This document shows positions 18,975 through 28,349 of a stretch of DNA of 58,538 nt, one piece after another. The DNA is from Erythrobacter sp. (GTDB lineage: Bacteria; Pseudomonadota; Alphaproteobacteria; Sphingomonadales; Sphingomonadaceae): NCBI GenBank assembly GCA_002695185.1, contig NZOF01000056.1, forward strand, positions 1-58,538. The letters are read 5' to 3'. The notes beneath the pieces were generated by a model. It was given only the letters and a program-made list of their open reading frames with translations, searched no databases and was not told where the DNA came from. Numbering within the stretch: the stretch's first letter is position 1; every line of letters starts with the position of its first letter. The position numbers and the translations under genes are program-made.

Positions 18975-21272
18975 TCACGTAAAAGTGTTGTCGCGCGGGA
19001 AGCCTTGCGGTGGAAGCCGGCCGGCACCACCGCGCGCAACCTTCCACTGCCACATCTCGCTTTCGGTGCGGGTTCGGCCTTCCTTACCGCCCATGGTCCA
19101 GCTCAAACCTTCTTCCATGGTGAAGGTCGTAGCGTCAGACAGCCCGCCATCGCGGTAATTCTGCAGCTTGTTGCCCTGCCCGCGAGTCATCTGGGGAAGT
19201 TCTTCAAGATTGAACACAACCAGCTTGCGGTTCTCGCCCACCACGGCCACGTGATCGTGCGCCTTGTCGATCGGCCGCGCCACTTTCAGAACGGCCTTGC
19301 CGGGCAGGTTTACGACTTGGCGGCCTTTGCGGGTTTCGGCGAGCAATTCGTCGGTCACGGCCGCGAAACCCTTGCCAGTGCTCGCGGCGAGCAACAGGCG
19401 TTTGCCCGGCTCGTGCACTATTACCGAGATGATATGCGCGCTGGTCTCGATATCGAGCGTGTTCCTTACCGGTTCGCCGAAACCGCGCGCGCCGGGCAGC
19501 TTGTCCGCGCCGAGTGTGAAGAAACGGCCCTGATCGGTGGCGAGCAATAGTTTGTCGGTCGTCTGCGCATGGAAGACGAAAGCCGGGCCGTCGCCTTCCT
19601 TGTATTTGAAGTCCTGATCCAGCGGCAGATGGCCCTTGGCCCCGCGGATCCAGCCCTTCTGCGACAGGATGATGGTGACCGGTTCTTTCTCGATCATCGC
19701 ATCCATGCTGAATTCCACTGCCGGCGCAGCTTCTTCGATGGTGGTACGGCGGCGGCCCAGATCGGTATCCTCGCCATATTCCTTGCGCAGCGCATTCAGA
19801 TCGCGCTTCAGGCGGGTGCGCTGGCGGGCCGGACTGCCGAGCAGCTTTTCCAGCTCGTCCTGTTCTTTCAGCAGCTCGTCCTTCTCGCCGCGCAGCTGCA
19901 TCTCTTCCAGCTTGCGCAAGCTCCGCAGGCGCATGTTGAGGATGGCTTCGGCCTGCCGATCGGTCAGGCTGAACTCCGCCATCATCACCGGCTTCGGCTC
20001 GTCCTCGGTGCGGATGATCTCGATCACCCGGTCGAGGTTGAGGAAGGCAATAATATAGCCTTCGACCAGCTCAAGCCGCCGGGCGATCTGGTCGAGGCGG
20101 TGCTGGCTGCGCCGTTGCAGAATGTCAATCTGGCTGGCGATCCAGTTGTCGAGCAGTTCCTTCAGCCCCATCACCATCGGCGTGCGGGTCGCATCGAGCA
20201 CGTTGAGGTTGAGGCCGAAGCGCGTCTCCATATCGGTGAGCTTGTAGATGCTCTCCTTCAGCAATTCCGGATCGATATTGCGGCTGCGCGGGATCAAGAC
20301 GATGCGGATCTGTTCGTCGCTTTCGTCGCGAACATCTTCGAGGATGGGCAGCTTCTTGTCCGAGATCGCCGCCGCGATCTGCTCGATCAGCTTGCCCTTG
20401 GCGACCTGATAGGGAATTTCGGAAATGACCAGCTGCCACTGGCCCCCGCCAAGCCGTTCGACACCCGCTTCGCGGTCTTCGGCCTTCTCAGCCTCTGCCG
20501 CATGAAAGCGGCCGCGCACGCGGAAGGATCCGCGGCCGGTTTCATAGGCATGGCTGATGGTCTCCGCGCTTTCCGGCACGACACCGCCAGTCGCAAAGTC
20601 GGGACCCTTGAAGATTTCCATCAGCCGCGCGTGTTCGACATGCGGATTGTCGATCACCTCCAGCGTCGCATCCACGATCTCGGCGACGTTGTGGCTCGGG
20701 ATGTTGGTGGCCATGCCGACCGCGATCCCGCTTGCGCCATTGGCGAGCAGATTGGGGAAGAGGCCCGGCATGATCTCCGGCTCTTCTTCCTCGTTATTGT
20801 AGGTCGGGATGAAATCGACCGTGCCGGCGTCCAGCCCTTCCATCAGGCGCATCGCCGTCTTCGTCAGGCGCGCTTCTGTATAGCGATAAGCGGCGGCATT
20901 ATCGCCATCGATATTGCCGAAATTACCCTGTCCCTCGACCAGCGGATAACGCAGCGCGAAGTCCTGCGCGAGGCGCACCATCGCATCGTAAGCGGCGGTA
21001 TCGCCATGCGGGTGATATTTACCGATCACTTCGCCCACCACGCGGGCGGACTTCTTGAACCCGCTGGCCGGATCGAGCTTGAGCTGCCGCATGGTCCATA
21101 GCAGGCGCCGGTGGACCGGCTTCAGCCCGTCGCGCAGGTCGGGCAGCGAGCGGGCGGTAATCGTCGACAGCGCATAGACGAGATAACGCTCGGACAGCGC
21201 GGAATCGAAGGGCGCGTCGACAATAGCGTCGAACGGATCAGCGCCGGAATCGTCAGGGTCGGTAGTGGCCAT
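18975..21272 (-). CDS. parC: DNA topoisomerase IV subunit A
   Basis: About 765 residues. ParC breaks and rejoins DNA to decatenate daughter chromosomes with ParE. Seen: SERYLVYALSTITARSLPDL, KPVHRRLLWTM, SARVVGEVIGKYHPHGD, the catalytic Tyr in AAYRYTEARLT, and GIAVGMATNIPSHN; then the coiled-coil tower and a C-terminal beta-pinwheel. Residues SARVVGEVIG in the QRDR are of interest for quinolone response but no call can be made here. Length and the absence of a long GyrA-box tail favour ParC over GyrA. Start ATG 21272; an in-frame GTG at 21302 is a weaker option. Confidence 0.95.
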   Translation of the reverse strand: MATTDPDDSGADPFDAIVDAPFDSALSERYLVYALSTITARSLPDLRDGLKPVHRRLLWTMRQLKLDPASGFKKSARVVGEVIGKYHPHGDTAAYDAMVRLAQDFALRYPLVEGQGNFGNIDGDNAAAYRYTEARLTKTAMRLMEGLDAGTVDFIPTYNNEEEEPEIMPGLFPNLLANGASGIAVGMATNIPSHNVAEIVDATLEVIDNPHVEHARLMEIFKGPDFATGGVVPESAETISHAYETGRGSFRVRGRFHAAEAEKAEDREAGVERLGGGQWQLVISEIPYQVAKGKLIEQIAAAISDKKLPILEDVRDESDEQIRIVLIPRSRNIDPELLKESIYKLTDMETRFGLNLNVLDATRTPMVMGLKELLDNWIASQIDILQRRSQHRLDQIARRLELVEGYIIAFLNLDRVIEIIRTEDEPKPVMMAEFSLTDRQAEAILNMRLRSLRKLEEMQLRGEKDELLKEQDELEKLLGSPARQRTRLKRDLNALRKEYGEDTDLGRRRTTIEEAAPAVEFSMDAMIEKEPVTIILSQKGWIRGAKGHLPLDQDFKYKEGDGPAFVFHAQTTDKLLLATDQGRFFTLGADKLPGARGFGEPVRNTLDIETSAHIISVIVHEPGKRLLLAASTGKGFAAVTDELLAETRKGRQVVNLPGKAVLKVARPIDKAHDHVAVVGENRKLVVFNLEELPQMTRGQGNKLQNYRDGGLSDATTFTMEEGLSWTMGGKEGRTRTESEMWQWKVARGGAGRLPPQGFPRDNTFT

Positions 21273-21312
21273 GAAGCCTGCCCTATCAGAGCCACGGCTC
21301 ACCTGTCACCGC

Positions 21313-21338
21313 GGAACGGCACGTCATCCCCACACGTT
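21313..21338 (+). promoter_or_regulatory. EcfG-type general stress promoter upstream of the PfpI gene
   Basis: GGAAC (21313-21317), 17 nt, CGTT (21335-21338), the exact alphaproteobacterial sigma-EcfG consensus. It ends 33 nt before the ATG of the DJ-1/PfpI gene. About one such match is expected by chance in a window of this size, so position and gene type give the weight. Confidence 0.6.
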
Positions 21339-21371
21339 GCATGGGTAACACGAAATCAAAGGAATACACCC

Positions 21372-21929
21372 ATGACCAAGCACGTAATGATCCTCGCCAC
21401 CGACGGCTTCGAACAATCGGAATTGATGAAGCCCAAGGCCAATTTAGAAAACGCCGGCTTCGAGACGACTGTGGTCAGTCTCGAGAAGGGTGAAATCAAG
21501 GGCTGGGACCAAAAGGACTGGGGCGAAAGCGTCGCGGTCGACAAGACGGTCGATGAAATCAGCAATTGTAGCGAATACGATGCCCTGCTTCTGCCCGGCG
21601 GCCAGATGAATCCGGACATCCTTCGCATGAATGATCGTGCCGTCGCGATTGTCCGCGAATTCGGAATGGCGAACAAGCCGGTTGCAGCAATCTGCCATGC
21701 GCCATGGCTTCTTGCAGAAGCCGACCTTGTGAAAGGCAAAACTGTAACGAGCTGGCCTTCCATTCGCACCGATCTCAAGAATGCGGGCGCAAATGTCGTC
21801 GATCAGGAAGTTGCCGAAGATGGCAATTTGATTACCAGCCGTAATCCCGACGATATTTCTGCATTCAGCAAGGCATTGATTGAGAAGCTAGGCGCCACTG
21901 CTGATAAGAGCGCGATGGAAGCCGCCTAA
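21372..21929 (+). CDS. DJ-1/PfpI family protein (type 1 glutamine amidotransferase-like)
   Basis: 185 residues. Nucleophile elbow AAICHAPWLL with Cys about 103 and His 104, and an upstream Glu in DGFEQSEL, as in the YhbO/PfpI group. Members act as chaperone/deglycase-like or protease-like stress proteins. The ATG 21372 follows AAAGGA. The longer open frame upstream is not protein-like and runs antisense to parC. The EcfG-like promoter at 21313 and the terminator at 21951 delimit a single-gene unit, consistent with a general stress role (inference). Confidence 0.93.
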   Translation: MTKHVMILATDGFEQSELMKPKANLENAGFETTVVSLEKGEIKGWDQKDWGESVAVDKTVDEISNCSEYDALLLPGGQMNPDILRMNDRAVAIVREFGMANKPVAAICHAPWLLAEADLVKGKTVTSWPSIRTDLKNAGANVVDQEVAEDGNLITSRNPDDISAFSKALIEKLGATADKSAMEAA

Positions 21930-21950
21930 CTGATTTGAAATTACTCGGAA

Positions 21951-21977
21951 CCCCGCTGTCACTGACAGCGGGGTTTT
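21951..21977 (+). terminator. Rho-independent terminator after the PfpI gene
   Basis: CCCCGCTGTCA pairs almost perfectly with TGACAGCGGGG and is followed by TTTTGT, 21 nt past the stop codon. Confidence 0.88.
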
Positions 21978-22020
21978 GTATTGCGTGGGACCCATTTCAA
22001 TCGCGATTCATTAGAACGGC

Positions 22021-23721
22021 ATGGGGAATTCATTCAATCGCACGATAAAAAGCCTATTCCTGTTGATATTGGCATGCTTCGCCATGCCCCTCGCGGCTCA
22101 AGCCAGTCGGGAAGTCGCTTCGGGTTCGGAAGCTTATGTTTACGAAATCGAGCGCCTCCAAAATGCAACTCCACCTGGAGAAACTCCTCTCGATCTCGAT
22201 ACGCCCTTGGGGCTTCTCGAAAGCTTCATGGCTGCTGGCGAGCGGGAAGAATGGTCGAAGGCTGCCGCGGCTCTTGACCTGGCCAATGTCGAAGGCAGTT
22301 CTCGCGACCCGGAGGTACTAGCAGCAGAGCTGTACGATCTGCTCCATCGATCGCTTGTAGTAGACTGGGGCAGCCTTCCTGATCGACCTGATGCAGTCGA
22401 TACAAAGACAACTTCCAAGGATCCCATGGCCGGCGTCCCTCGCCGAAGCCTGACATTAGGGGTGCTTGAACTCTCGAATCGAACCGTGCCGATCCGTATC
22501 TCTCGCGTTCTTGCGCCCGGAACCGAGCCTGTCTGGGTTTTCAGCAGGCAAACCGTCGAGAACGTCCCCGCGCTCTACGAGATTTACGGTCCAACGAATT
22601 TCGAGAAGTCACTGCCCAATTCGCTCCGCAAACAGGCTTTCTGGACGCTGGCATGGTGGGAGGTCATCGCCTTGCCGCTCATCCTCCTGGCGGCAGCGCT
22701 TGCGGCTGCGCTGACCTATCTCGCCATTGACCGCCTGCGAAAAAGGCACGACGAAGAATCGAAGTTCCACAGCGTCCTGCAGGCGATCCATCTGCCTGCC
22801 ACTTTGCTCGCCTTCGCGGGTACGTTCGCGATAGTCAGAGCTACCTTCTTCAGGCTTTCGGGGCCGGTCAAGGATCTGCTCGACCCCCTTCAGCTCATCC
22901 TGATCATCCTCGCAATTATTGGCATCGCGCTATCGGTAATCGAGGCGCTGTTCGATCTAGCTACATCACGGCGGACAAAGGAACTCGAAGCGCCTGACAA
23001 TAACGAAGATCGCAATTTCTACACCAAGATGAGCGCTATTCGGCGCATCGTTACCGTTCTAATACTTCTTGCCGGGATCGGCTTCCTGCTGGTCGCGAGC
23101 AATTTGTCGAATACTCTCGGGTTTTCCATCATAGCTTCAGCGGGTGTCCTTGGCATCGTACTGGCCTTCGCCGCGCGGAAAGTGCTGGGCGACATCATGG
23201 CGAGCGTACAGATCGCTTTCGCTCAGACCGCCCGAATCGGCGATGCCATCTTTTTCGATGGACAATGGTGCTTCGTCGAGAAGATTGGTTTCACCCATTT
23301 GCGTCTGCGGACATGGGACGAACGCCGCGTGATTGCCCCCGTCAGCGACTTTACCAGCAACAGTTTCGAGAACTGGACCAAGCAGGATGCCTCTCTGATG
23401 ATGCATGTCGAGCTTGAACTGGATAACCGGGCGGACGTCGAAAAACTGCGCGGTCCATTCCGCGAATTCATCGAAAACGATGAAGATGTAGTCGATCCGA
23501 AAGATGCGGAATGTCAGGTTGTTTCGCAAAACGCAAAAGCCATGGTGGTGCGTTTCATGGCACGATCATCCGATCCCAAGTGCGGTTGGGACATGCATTG
23601 TCGCCTGCGCGAGCATATGCTTGCGGCCGCTTCCCGGCTGGATGCAGCTTCCGGCAACGAACCTGTCCCCGCCTTCATCCCCAGGGAACGTGAAGTCCGC
23701 ATGGATGCGACAGAGGATTAG
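22021..23721 (+). CDS. MscS-type mechanosensitive ion channel with periplasmic domain
   Basis: 566 residues. Signal sequence or first TM at 1-26 (ending PLAAQA), then a 170-residue periplasmic region, then several TM segments from about 215. The pore helix and MscS beta domain are seen as SIIASAGVLGIVLAFAARKV, LGDIMASVQIAF and RIGDAIFFDGQWCFVEKIGF, followed by the C-terminal cytoplasmic domain. It resembles the larger YbiO/MscK-like osmotic channels. No Shine-Dalgarno is obvious, but the N-terminal signal makes ATG 22021 the best start. Confidence 0.92.
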   Translation: MGNSFNRTIKSLFLLILACFAMPLAAQASREVASGSEAYVYEIERLQNATPPGETPLDLDTPLGLLESFMAAGEREEWSKAAAALDLANVEGSSRDPEVLAAELYDLLHRSLVVDWGSLPDRPDAVDTKTTSKDPMAGVPRRSLTLGVLELSNRTVPIRISRVLAPGTEPVWVFSRQTVENVPALYEIYGPTNFEKSLPNSLRKQAFWTLAWWEVIALPLILLAAALAAALTYLAIDRLRKRHDEESKFHSVLQAIHLPATLLAFAGTFAIVRATFFRLSGPVKDLLDPLQLILIILAIIGIALSVIEALFDLATSRRTKELEAPDNNEDRNFYTKMSAIRRIVTVLILLAGIGFLLVASNLSNTLGFSIIASAGVLGIVLAFAARKVLGDIMASVQIAFAQTARIGDAIFFDGQWCFVEKIGFTHLRLRTWDERRVIAPVSDFTSNSFENWTKQDASLMMHVELELDNRADVEKLRGPFREFIENDEDVVDPKDAECQVVSQNAKAMVVRFMARSSDPKCGWDMHCRLREHMLAAASRLDAASGNEPVPAFIPREREVRMDATED

Positions 23722-23755
23722 GCTCTCTGCTTATCCAGTGATCCGCAAACGCCTT

Positions 23756-24078
23756 TTAACGTGACATATCATGGCTCTCGACGGGAATGGATACAGTCAA
23801 ACCTTCTAGATCAGGGGTCAGGACGATCTGGCAGGACAATCGGCTCGTCCGGCGAACACCGGCGGCCAAGTCGAGCATGTCCTCCTCTTCCTCGCTAGCT
23901 TCGGGAATCCGGTCGAACCACTGGCTGTCGACAACCACATGGCAGGTCGAGCATGCCATCTGCCCTTCGCAGGTTCCCTCAAGCGGCATTCCGGCAGCCT
24001 GGGCGACGCGGAGAAGCGTATCGCCCTCTTCGCCTTCAGCAACGACGCGATTGCCTTCGCTGGTGATGAAATGAACTT

Positions 24079-24082
<4 letters not shown>
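23756..24082 (-). CDS. [2Fe-2S] ferredoxin, adrenodoxin type
   Basis: 108 residues with the cluster pattern C-x5-C-x2-C in GTCEGQMACSTCHVVV and the fourth Cys in RLSCQIVL. TPDLEGLTVSIP near the end is typical of the Fdx of iron-sulfur cluster assembly. The acidic stretch ASEEEEDMLDLA before the last Cys suits docking to a basic partner. The ATG overlaps the cysteine desulfurase stop by 4 nt, so it likely supplies electrons for cluster assembly by that enzyme (inference). Confidence 0.95.
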
Positions 24083-25173
<1,091 letters not shown>

Positions 25174-25193
25174 CGGTGCGCAGACGTCCCTAT

Positions 25194-25311
25194 CCGTTCG
25201 CCCTGAGCTTGTCGAAACCGCAGGTGGGCAAACGCCCTACGGCCGTACTTACTGCGGGTGCCGCGCCAGTCAAAAAGAACAGCGGTGCTTCGACAGGCTC
25301 TGCACGAACGG
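25194..25311. repeat. Dispersed palindromic repeat, copy 2
   Basis: Arms at 25194-25221 and 25282-25311 share CCGTTCG..CTGAGCTTGTCGAA / TTCGACAGGCTCTG..CGAACGG with copy 1 at 16801, around a loop of 60 nt unrelated to that of copy 1. It fills almost the whole gap between the two cysteine desulfurase genes (it starts 21 nt past one start and ends 4 nt before the other stop). Confidence 0.75.
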
Positions 25312-25314
25312 ACA

Positions 25315-26307
25315 CTACTGTTTCGCCAACTCAAGCCATACCACGCAGAACCGTTCCACCTCTTCGCGCGTGGTGCTCCAGCCGAAGCTGGCGCGGATGG
25401 TGCGGTCGGCGATTTCGGGTTCGACCTGCATGCCCTCCAGGACATGGCTGGTCTTCATCGTGCCCGAAGAACAGGCAGAGCCCTGGCTGACCGCGATCCC
25501 TGCCATGTCGAACCGCATGACCTGCGCACTGCCGCTCATCCCCGGCATTGCAATCGCGCGGACGAAGGGCGTGGGGTTGGAAAGCCGGTCGGAAAGCCAG
25601 GTGCCGCCCATTTCGCGGCATTCCTGTGCCAGAATGTCGAGCGGTTCGAGCACGGCCGCATCGATATAGGGTTCGCCGCAAGCCTCCAGCGCCGCCGCCA
25701 TGCCCAGCGCGCCGGGCATATTCTCCGTTCCGCGCCGATAGCCGCGTTCCTGCCCACCGGCGGGATCGAGCATGGCAAAATCCCTTACCAGCAGCGCACC
25801 GACACCGATCGGACCGCCGAACTTGTGCGCCGAAACGATCGCCATCTCGCAGTCCGGCAGCGCGAGTTTTCCGGCTGACTGGGCGCAATCGGCCAGCAGC
25901 ATGCCGCCGGCCCCGCGCACGATGTCGGCAATGGCCGCCATATCCTGCCGATTGCCGGTTTCCGAATTGATCTGCTGCACCGCCACCAGCGGGCGTTCAC
26001 GCCGCACCGCTTCGGCTAGCAATTCCAGATCGAGCGCGCCATCCGCCTGCACGAACAGCCTCTCGGCATCCGGCGCGGCTTTCAGCACGGCATCGTGTTC
26101 GATCGCCGAAACCAGCCGCGCCCCGGCCTTGGCATGGTTCAGCGCCAGCGCCGCCGCCTCGCTCGCGCCGGAGGTGAAGATCACTTCGCCCTCCCAGCCA
26201 AGCGCGCGCTTCACCCGCTCGCGTGCATCCTCCAGCGCGGCGCGGGCCTTGCGGCCTTCGGCGTGCGGACTGCTGGGATTGGCCCAGCGGGCGAAGCCTT
26301 CTTCCAT
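25315..26307 (-). CDS. Cysteine desulfurase (NifS/IscS family), copy 2, 5' end frameshifted
   Basis: 330 residues from the first available ATG (MEEGFARW). PLP-site motifs are intact: AIEHDAVL, IVSAHKFGGPIG and the loop Cys in SQGSACSSGTMKTSHVL. The family's N-terminal motif is encoded just upstream in the same frame (NNRIYLDHAATTPLRPEAR) but has no ATG, GTG or TTG before it. ATG 26380 lies in another frame and would join it as MSVNNRIYLDH if one base of the GGG at 26374-26376 were missing. So either an indel or sequencing error truncates the gene, or translation uses an unusual start. Copy 1 lacks this problem. Confidence 0.85.
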   Translation of the reverse strand: MEEGFARWANPSSPHAEGRKARAALEDARERVKRALGWEGEVIFTSGASEAAALALNHAKAGARLVSAIEHDAVLKAAPDAERLFVQADGALDLELLAEAVRRERPLVAVQQINSETGNRQDMAAIADIVRGAGGMLLADCAQSAGKLALPDCEMAIVSAHKFGGPIGVGALLVRDFAMLDPAGGQERGYRRGTENMPGALGMAAALEACGEPYIDAAVLEPLDILAQECREMGGTWLSDRLSNPTPFVRAIAMPGMSGSAQVMRFDMAGIAVSQGSACSSGTMKTSHVLEGMQVEPEIADRTIRASFGWSTTREEVERFCVVWLELAKQ

Positions 26308-26391
26308 CGCCGCCCGCGCTTCGGGGCGCAGCGGAGTGGTTGCGGCATGGTCGAGATAGATGCGGTTATTGACGGGACATGCTCGAATTTA

Positions 26392-26419
26392 TTGCGATTT
26401 CGACGGTAAACACTATATA
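26392..26419 (+). promoter_or_regulatory. Putative promoter of the alpha/beta hydrolase
   Basis: TTGCGA, 16-nt spacer, TATATA, ending 72 nt before the hydrolase ATG. It lies in the divergent gap next to the frameshifted desulfurase start. Confidence 0.4.
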
Positions 26420-26491
26420 GCCCGCGACCCCGCGCAAAGCCCTTCCCGGGATCAGCGCCCCGAAAATTTCTGCCAAGGTACTTTCACCTTC

Positions 26492-27148
26492 ATGCCTACC
26501 GTGATTTTTCCCGGCCCCGAAGGCCGCCTCGAAGGCCGCTTCTCTCCCGCCCCCCGGCCCCGCGCCCCCGTGGCGATGATCCTTCATCCGCACCCGCAAG
26601 GCGGCGGCACGATGAACGAACAGATTACGCAGCGTCTGTACAAGACCTTCGTGAATCGCGGTTTTGCCACCCTGCGCTTCAATTTCCGCGGCGTCGGCCG
26701 CAGCCAAGGCAGCTTCGACAACGGCGTGGGCGAACTGTCCGATGCCGCGTCCGCGCTCGACTGGGTCCAGCAAATCCATCCCGAAGCGCAGGTAACCTGG
26801 ATTGCAGGCGTCAGCTTCGGCTCCCTGATCGGCATGCAATTGCTGATGCGTCGGCCGGAAATTCGTGGCTGGCTGTCGATCGGCGCGCCGGCCAGCATGT
26901 ATGATTTCTCTTTCCTCGCGCCCTGCCCCGCATCGGGCATTTTCATCCACGGCGCGCAGGATACGGTCGTTCAGCCGAATGCGGTGACCAAGCTGGTCGA
27001 AAAGCTGCGGACGCAAAAGCACATCACCGTGCATCACGAAGAAATCCCGCGCGCCAATCACTTCTTCGAGAATGAGCAGGAAGAACTGATGAAGTCGGTC
27101 GACAATTATCTCGACTTCCGCCTCGATCCGTCCTGCCCCATCACCTGA
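26492..27148 (+). CDS. Alpha/beta hydrolase
   Basis: 218 residues of the small COG2945-like hydrolase group. Seen: ILHPHPQGGGTM (oxyanion region), FNFRGVGRSQG, nucleophile elbow GVSFGSLIGM and the late His in ANHFFENEQEEL; the acid is probably in HGAQDTVV. Cytoplasmic. Family function is unproven. ATG 26492 begins the protein-like MPTVIFPGPEGRLEG; the 44 codons before it are not convincing. A terminator follows 25 nt after the stop. Confidence 0.9.
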   Translation: MPTVIFPGPEGRLEGRFSPAPRPRAPVAMILHPHPQGGGTMNEQITQRLYKTFVNRGFATLRFNFRGVGRSQGSFDNGVGELSDAASALDWVQQIHPEAQVTWIAGVSFGSLIGMQLLMRRPEIRGWLSIGAPASMYDFSFLAPCPASGIFIHGAQDTVVQPNAVTKLVEKLRTQKHITVHHEEIPRANHFFENEQEELMKSVDNYLDFRLDPSCPIT

Positions 27149-27173
27149 TGGTTCAGGCATTTCCAATGTGATC

Positions 27174-27200
27174 AAAAAGGGGCCCTGCGGGGCCCTTTTT
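27174..27200 (+). terminator. Rho-independent terminator after the hydrolase gene
   Basis: GGGGCCC and GGGCCCC arms around TGC, flanked by AAAAA and TTTTT, so it can terminate in either direction. Confidence 0.9.
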
Positions 27201-27237
27201 ATTGCCGCGGCGCCTACCGCACGGATGCATTCCATCA

Positions 27238-27271
27238 AACTCTTGCCAACAAACCGTAATGTTGTAACATT
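27238..27271 (+). promoter_or_regulatory. Putative tonB promoter with inverted repeat
   Basis: TTGCCA (about 27244-27249), 16 nt, TAACAT give a sigma-70-like promoter 38 nt before the tonB ATG. AATGTT-GT-AACATT (27258-27271) is an inverted repeat overlapping the -10 and could be an operator, perhaps for iron control; it is not a Fur consensus. Confidence 0.4.
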
Positions 27272-27308
27272 GCCGAGTCATGGGTTGCAATGGAAGAGGA
27301 GGCATCAA

Positions 27309-27998
27309 ATGGCATATGTCGATCAGAAGCAGGGACCATCGCCGGCCGGGCTGGCCGGTGCCATCGTTACGCAGGCCGCGATCGGTGCCCTCGTGATTGC
27401 GGGGCTGTCGGTGGCCACAGGGGTCGCCGAACCGGGAGAGATCATCGATACCTTCGATATCCCCACGGTCCCCCCGCCCTTGCCCGAACCGGAGCCGCTG
27501 CCGGAACCGGAAACGACCGCCGAGCCAAAGGTTCAGGCAGACCCGCCGGTCACGGTGCCGAATCCCAAGCTTGAACTCAGCGATGAGAAATCGCAGTCTA
27601 AAACGACGACCACAATCGTGGATCTTCCCCGGTTGCCCGTGCCGATTCCCCAGCCGGAACCGCTACCCATACCCGCCCCTCCCGCGCCGGTGGCCACTTT
27701 CGATCCCGTCAGTGCCAAGCCGCGCAATGATCCGGGCCGATGGCTCGGCGATCGCGATTACAAATCGAGCTGGGCCCGGCGCGAGCTGACCGGCGACGCG
27801 AAATTCCAGTTGGACATCTCCAAGACCGGGGCTGTGACCGGTTGCCGTATCCTGGGCTCAACCGGGCATTCCGAACTGGACCAGGCAACCTGCTCGCTGG
27901 TCACCAAGCGTGCGAAGTTCGAGCCTGCCCGCGGTTCGAATGGCGAACCTGTCGCTGGAAAGTTCGTCTCATCGGTAAGGTGGCAATTGCCCCGGTAA
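27309..27998 (+). CDS. tonB: Energy transducer TonB
   Basis: 229 residues. One N-terminal TM (about 15-38, LAGAIVTQAAIGALVIAGLS), a long Pro-Glu and Pro-rich periplasmic spacer (PPPLPEPEPLPEPE, VPIPQPEPLPIPAPPAP), and a C-terminal TonB domain with VTGCRILGSTGHSELDQATC and KFEPARG. It passes proton-motive energy from ExbB/D to outer-membrane receptors. GGAGG six bases before ATG 27309 is a very strong ribosome site. No exbB/exbD or receptor gene is in the window. Confidence 0.93.
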   Translation: MAYVDQKQGPSPAGLAGAIVTQAAIGALVIAGLSVATGVAEPGEIIDTFDIPTVPPPLPEPEPLPEPETTAEPKVQADPPVTVPNPKLELSDEKSQSKTTTTIVDLPRLPVPIPQPEPLPIPAPPAPVATFDPVSAKPRNDPGRWLGDRDYKSSWARRELTGDAKFQLDISKTGAVTGCRILGSTGHSELDQATCSLVTKRAKFEPARGSNGEPVAGKFVSSVRWQLPR

Positions 27999-28018
27999 TC
28001 CGCCGCTTCAGGTGAGAT

Positions 28019-28228
28019 TTAGCGCGAGCCTCGTTCGACCTTGTCGAGCGGGGCTTCGCCGTCTGTGGTGGGCACCGTCCAGATCGCCACATTGATCAGC
28101 GCGATGAAGGCCAGCACCACCATGAGGGCGGCGTTCTTCGCATTGCCCGTCCGCCGCCACAGGAAGAATGCCCCTGCCAGCAAGGCAATGGCGGCAAGCA
28201 CGACGATCGAAAGCACGAGATCCAGCAT
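28019..28228 (-). CDS. Small membrane protein, two TM segments
   Basis: 69 residues: TM1 about 4-24 (LVLSIVVLAAIALLAGAFFL), a basic link WRRTGNAKN, TM2 about 34-51, and a charged tail (DGEAPLDKVERGSR). Composition and codon use look real and the two helices are well separated. No named family recognised. It ends 21 nt past the tonB stop, tail to tail. Confidence 0.75.
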   Translation of the reverse strand: MLDLVLSIVVLAAIALLAGAFFLWRRTGNAKNAALMVVLAFIALINVAIWTVPTTDGEAPLDKVERGSR

Positions 28229-28270
28229 GCCGCCTGCCTAGCGGGCGCGGTGCGATTCGCGCAATCCATC

Positions 28271-28295
28271 GGAACGCGCGTGTCGGCCTGCCGTT
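28271..28295 (+). promoter_or_regulatory. EcfG-type promoter upstream of the DUF3597 gene
   Basis: GGAAC (28271-28275), 16 nt, CGTT (28292-28295), ending 54 nt before the DUF3597 ATG, an exact match to the general stress sigma consensus. Same caution about chance as for the site at 21313. Confidence 0.58.
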
Positions 28296-28349
28296 GATCG
28301 GGCAAGCATGCGGCATTCCGCCGCGAGCCGTATTACGGAGCATATTCGA

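Noticed and set aside
19569..21101. 510-codon plus-strand ORF
   Set aside because: It is antisense to parC, whose catalytic motifs are clear; Arg/His/Gln-rich product typical of a GC-rich shadow frame.
21949..21977. GGAAC as an EcfG -35 for the MscS gene
   Set aside because: It belongs to the terminator stem and has no CGTT at 16-17 nt.
26366..27238. 290-codon minus-strand ORF opposite the alpha/beta hydrolase
   Set aside because: Shadow frame; the hydrolase motifs are on the plus strand and this product has none.
28021..28060. Sequence resembling the palindromic repeat arm
   Set aside because: Only a partial match (TTCGACCTTGTCGAG) inside the coding region of the small membrane protein, without a second arm.
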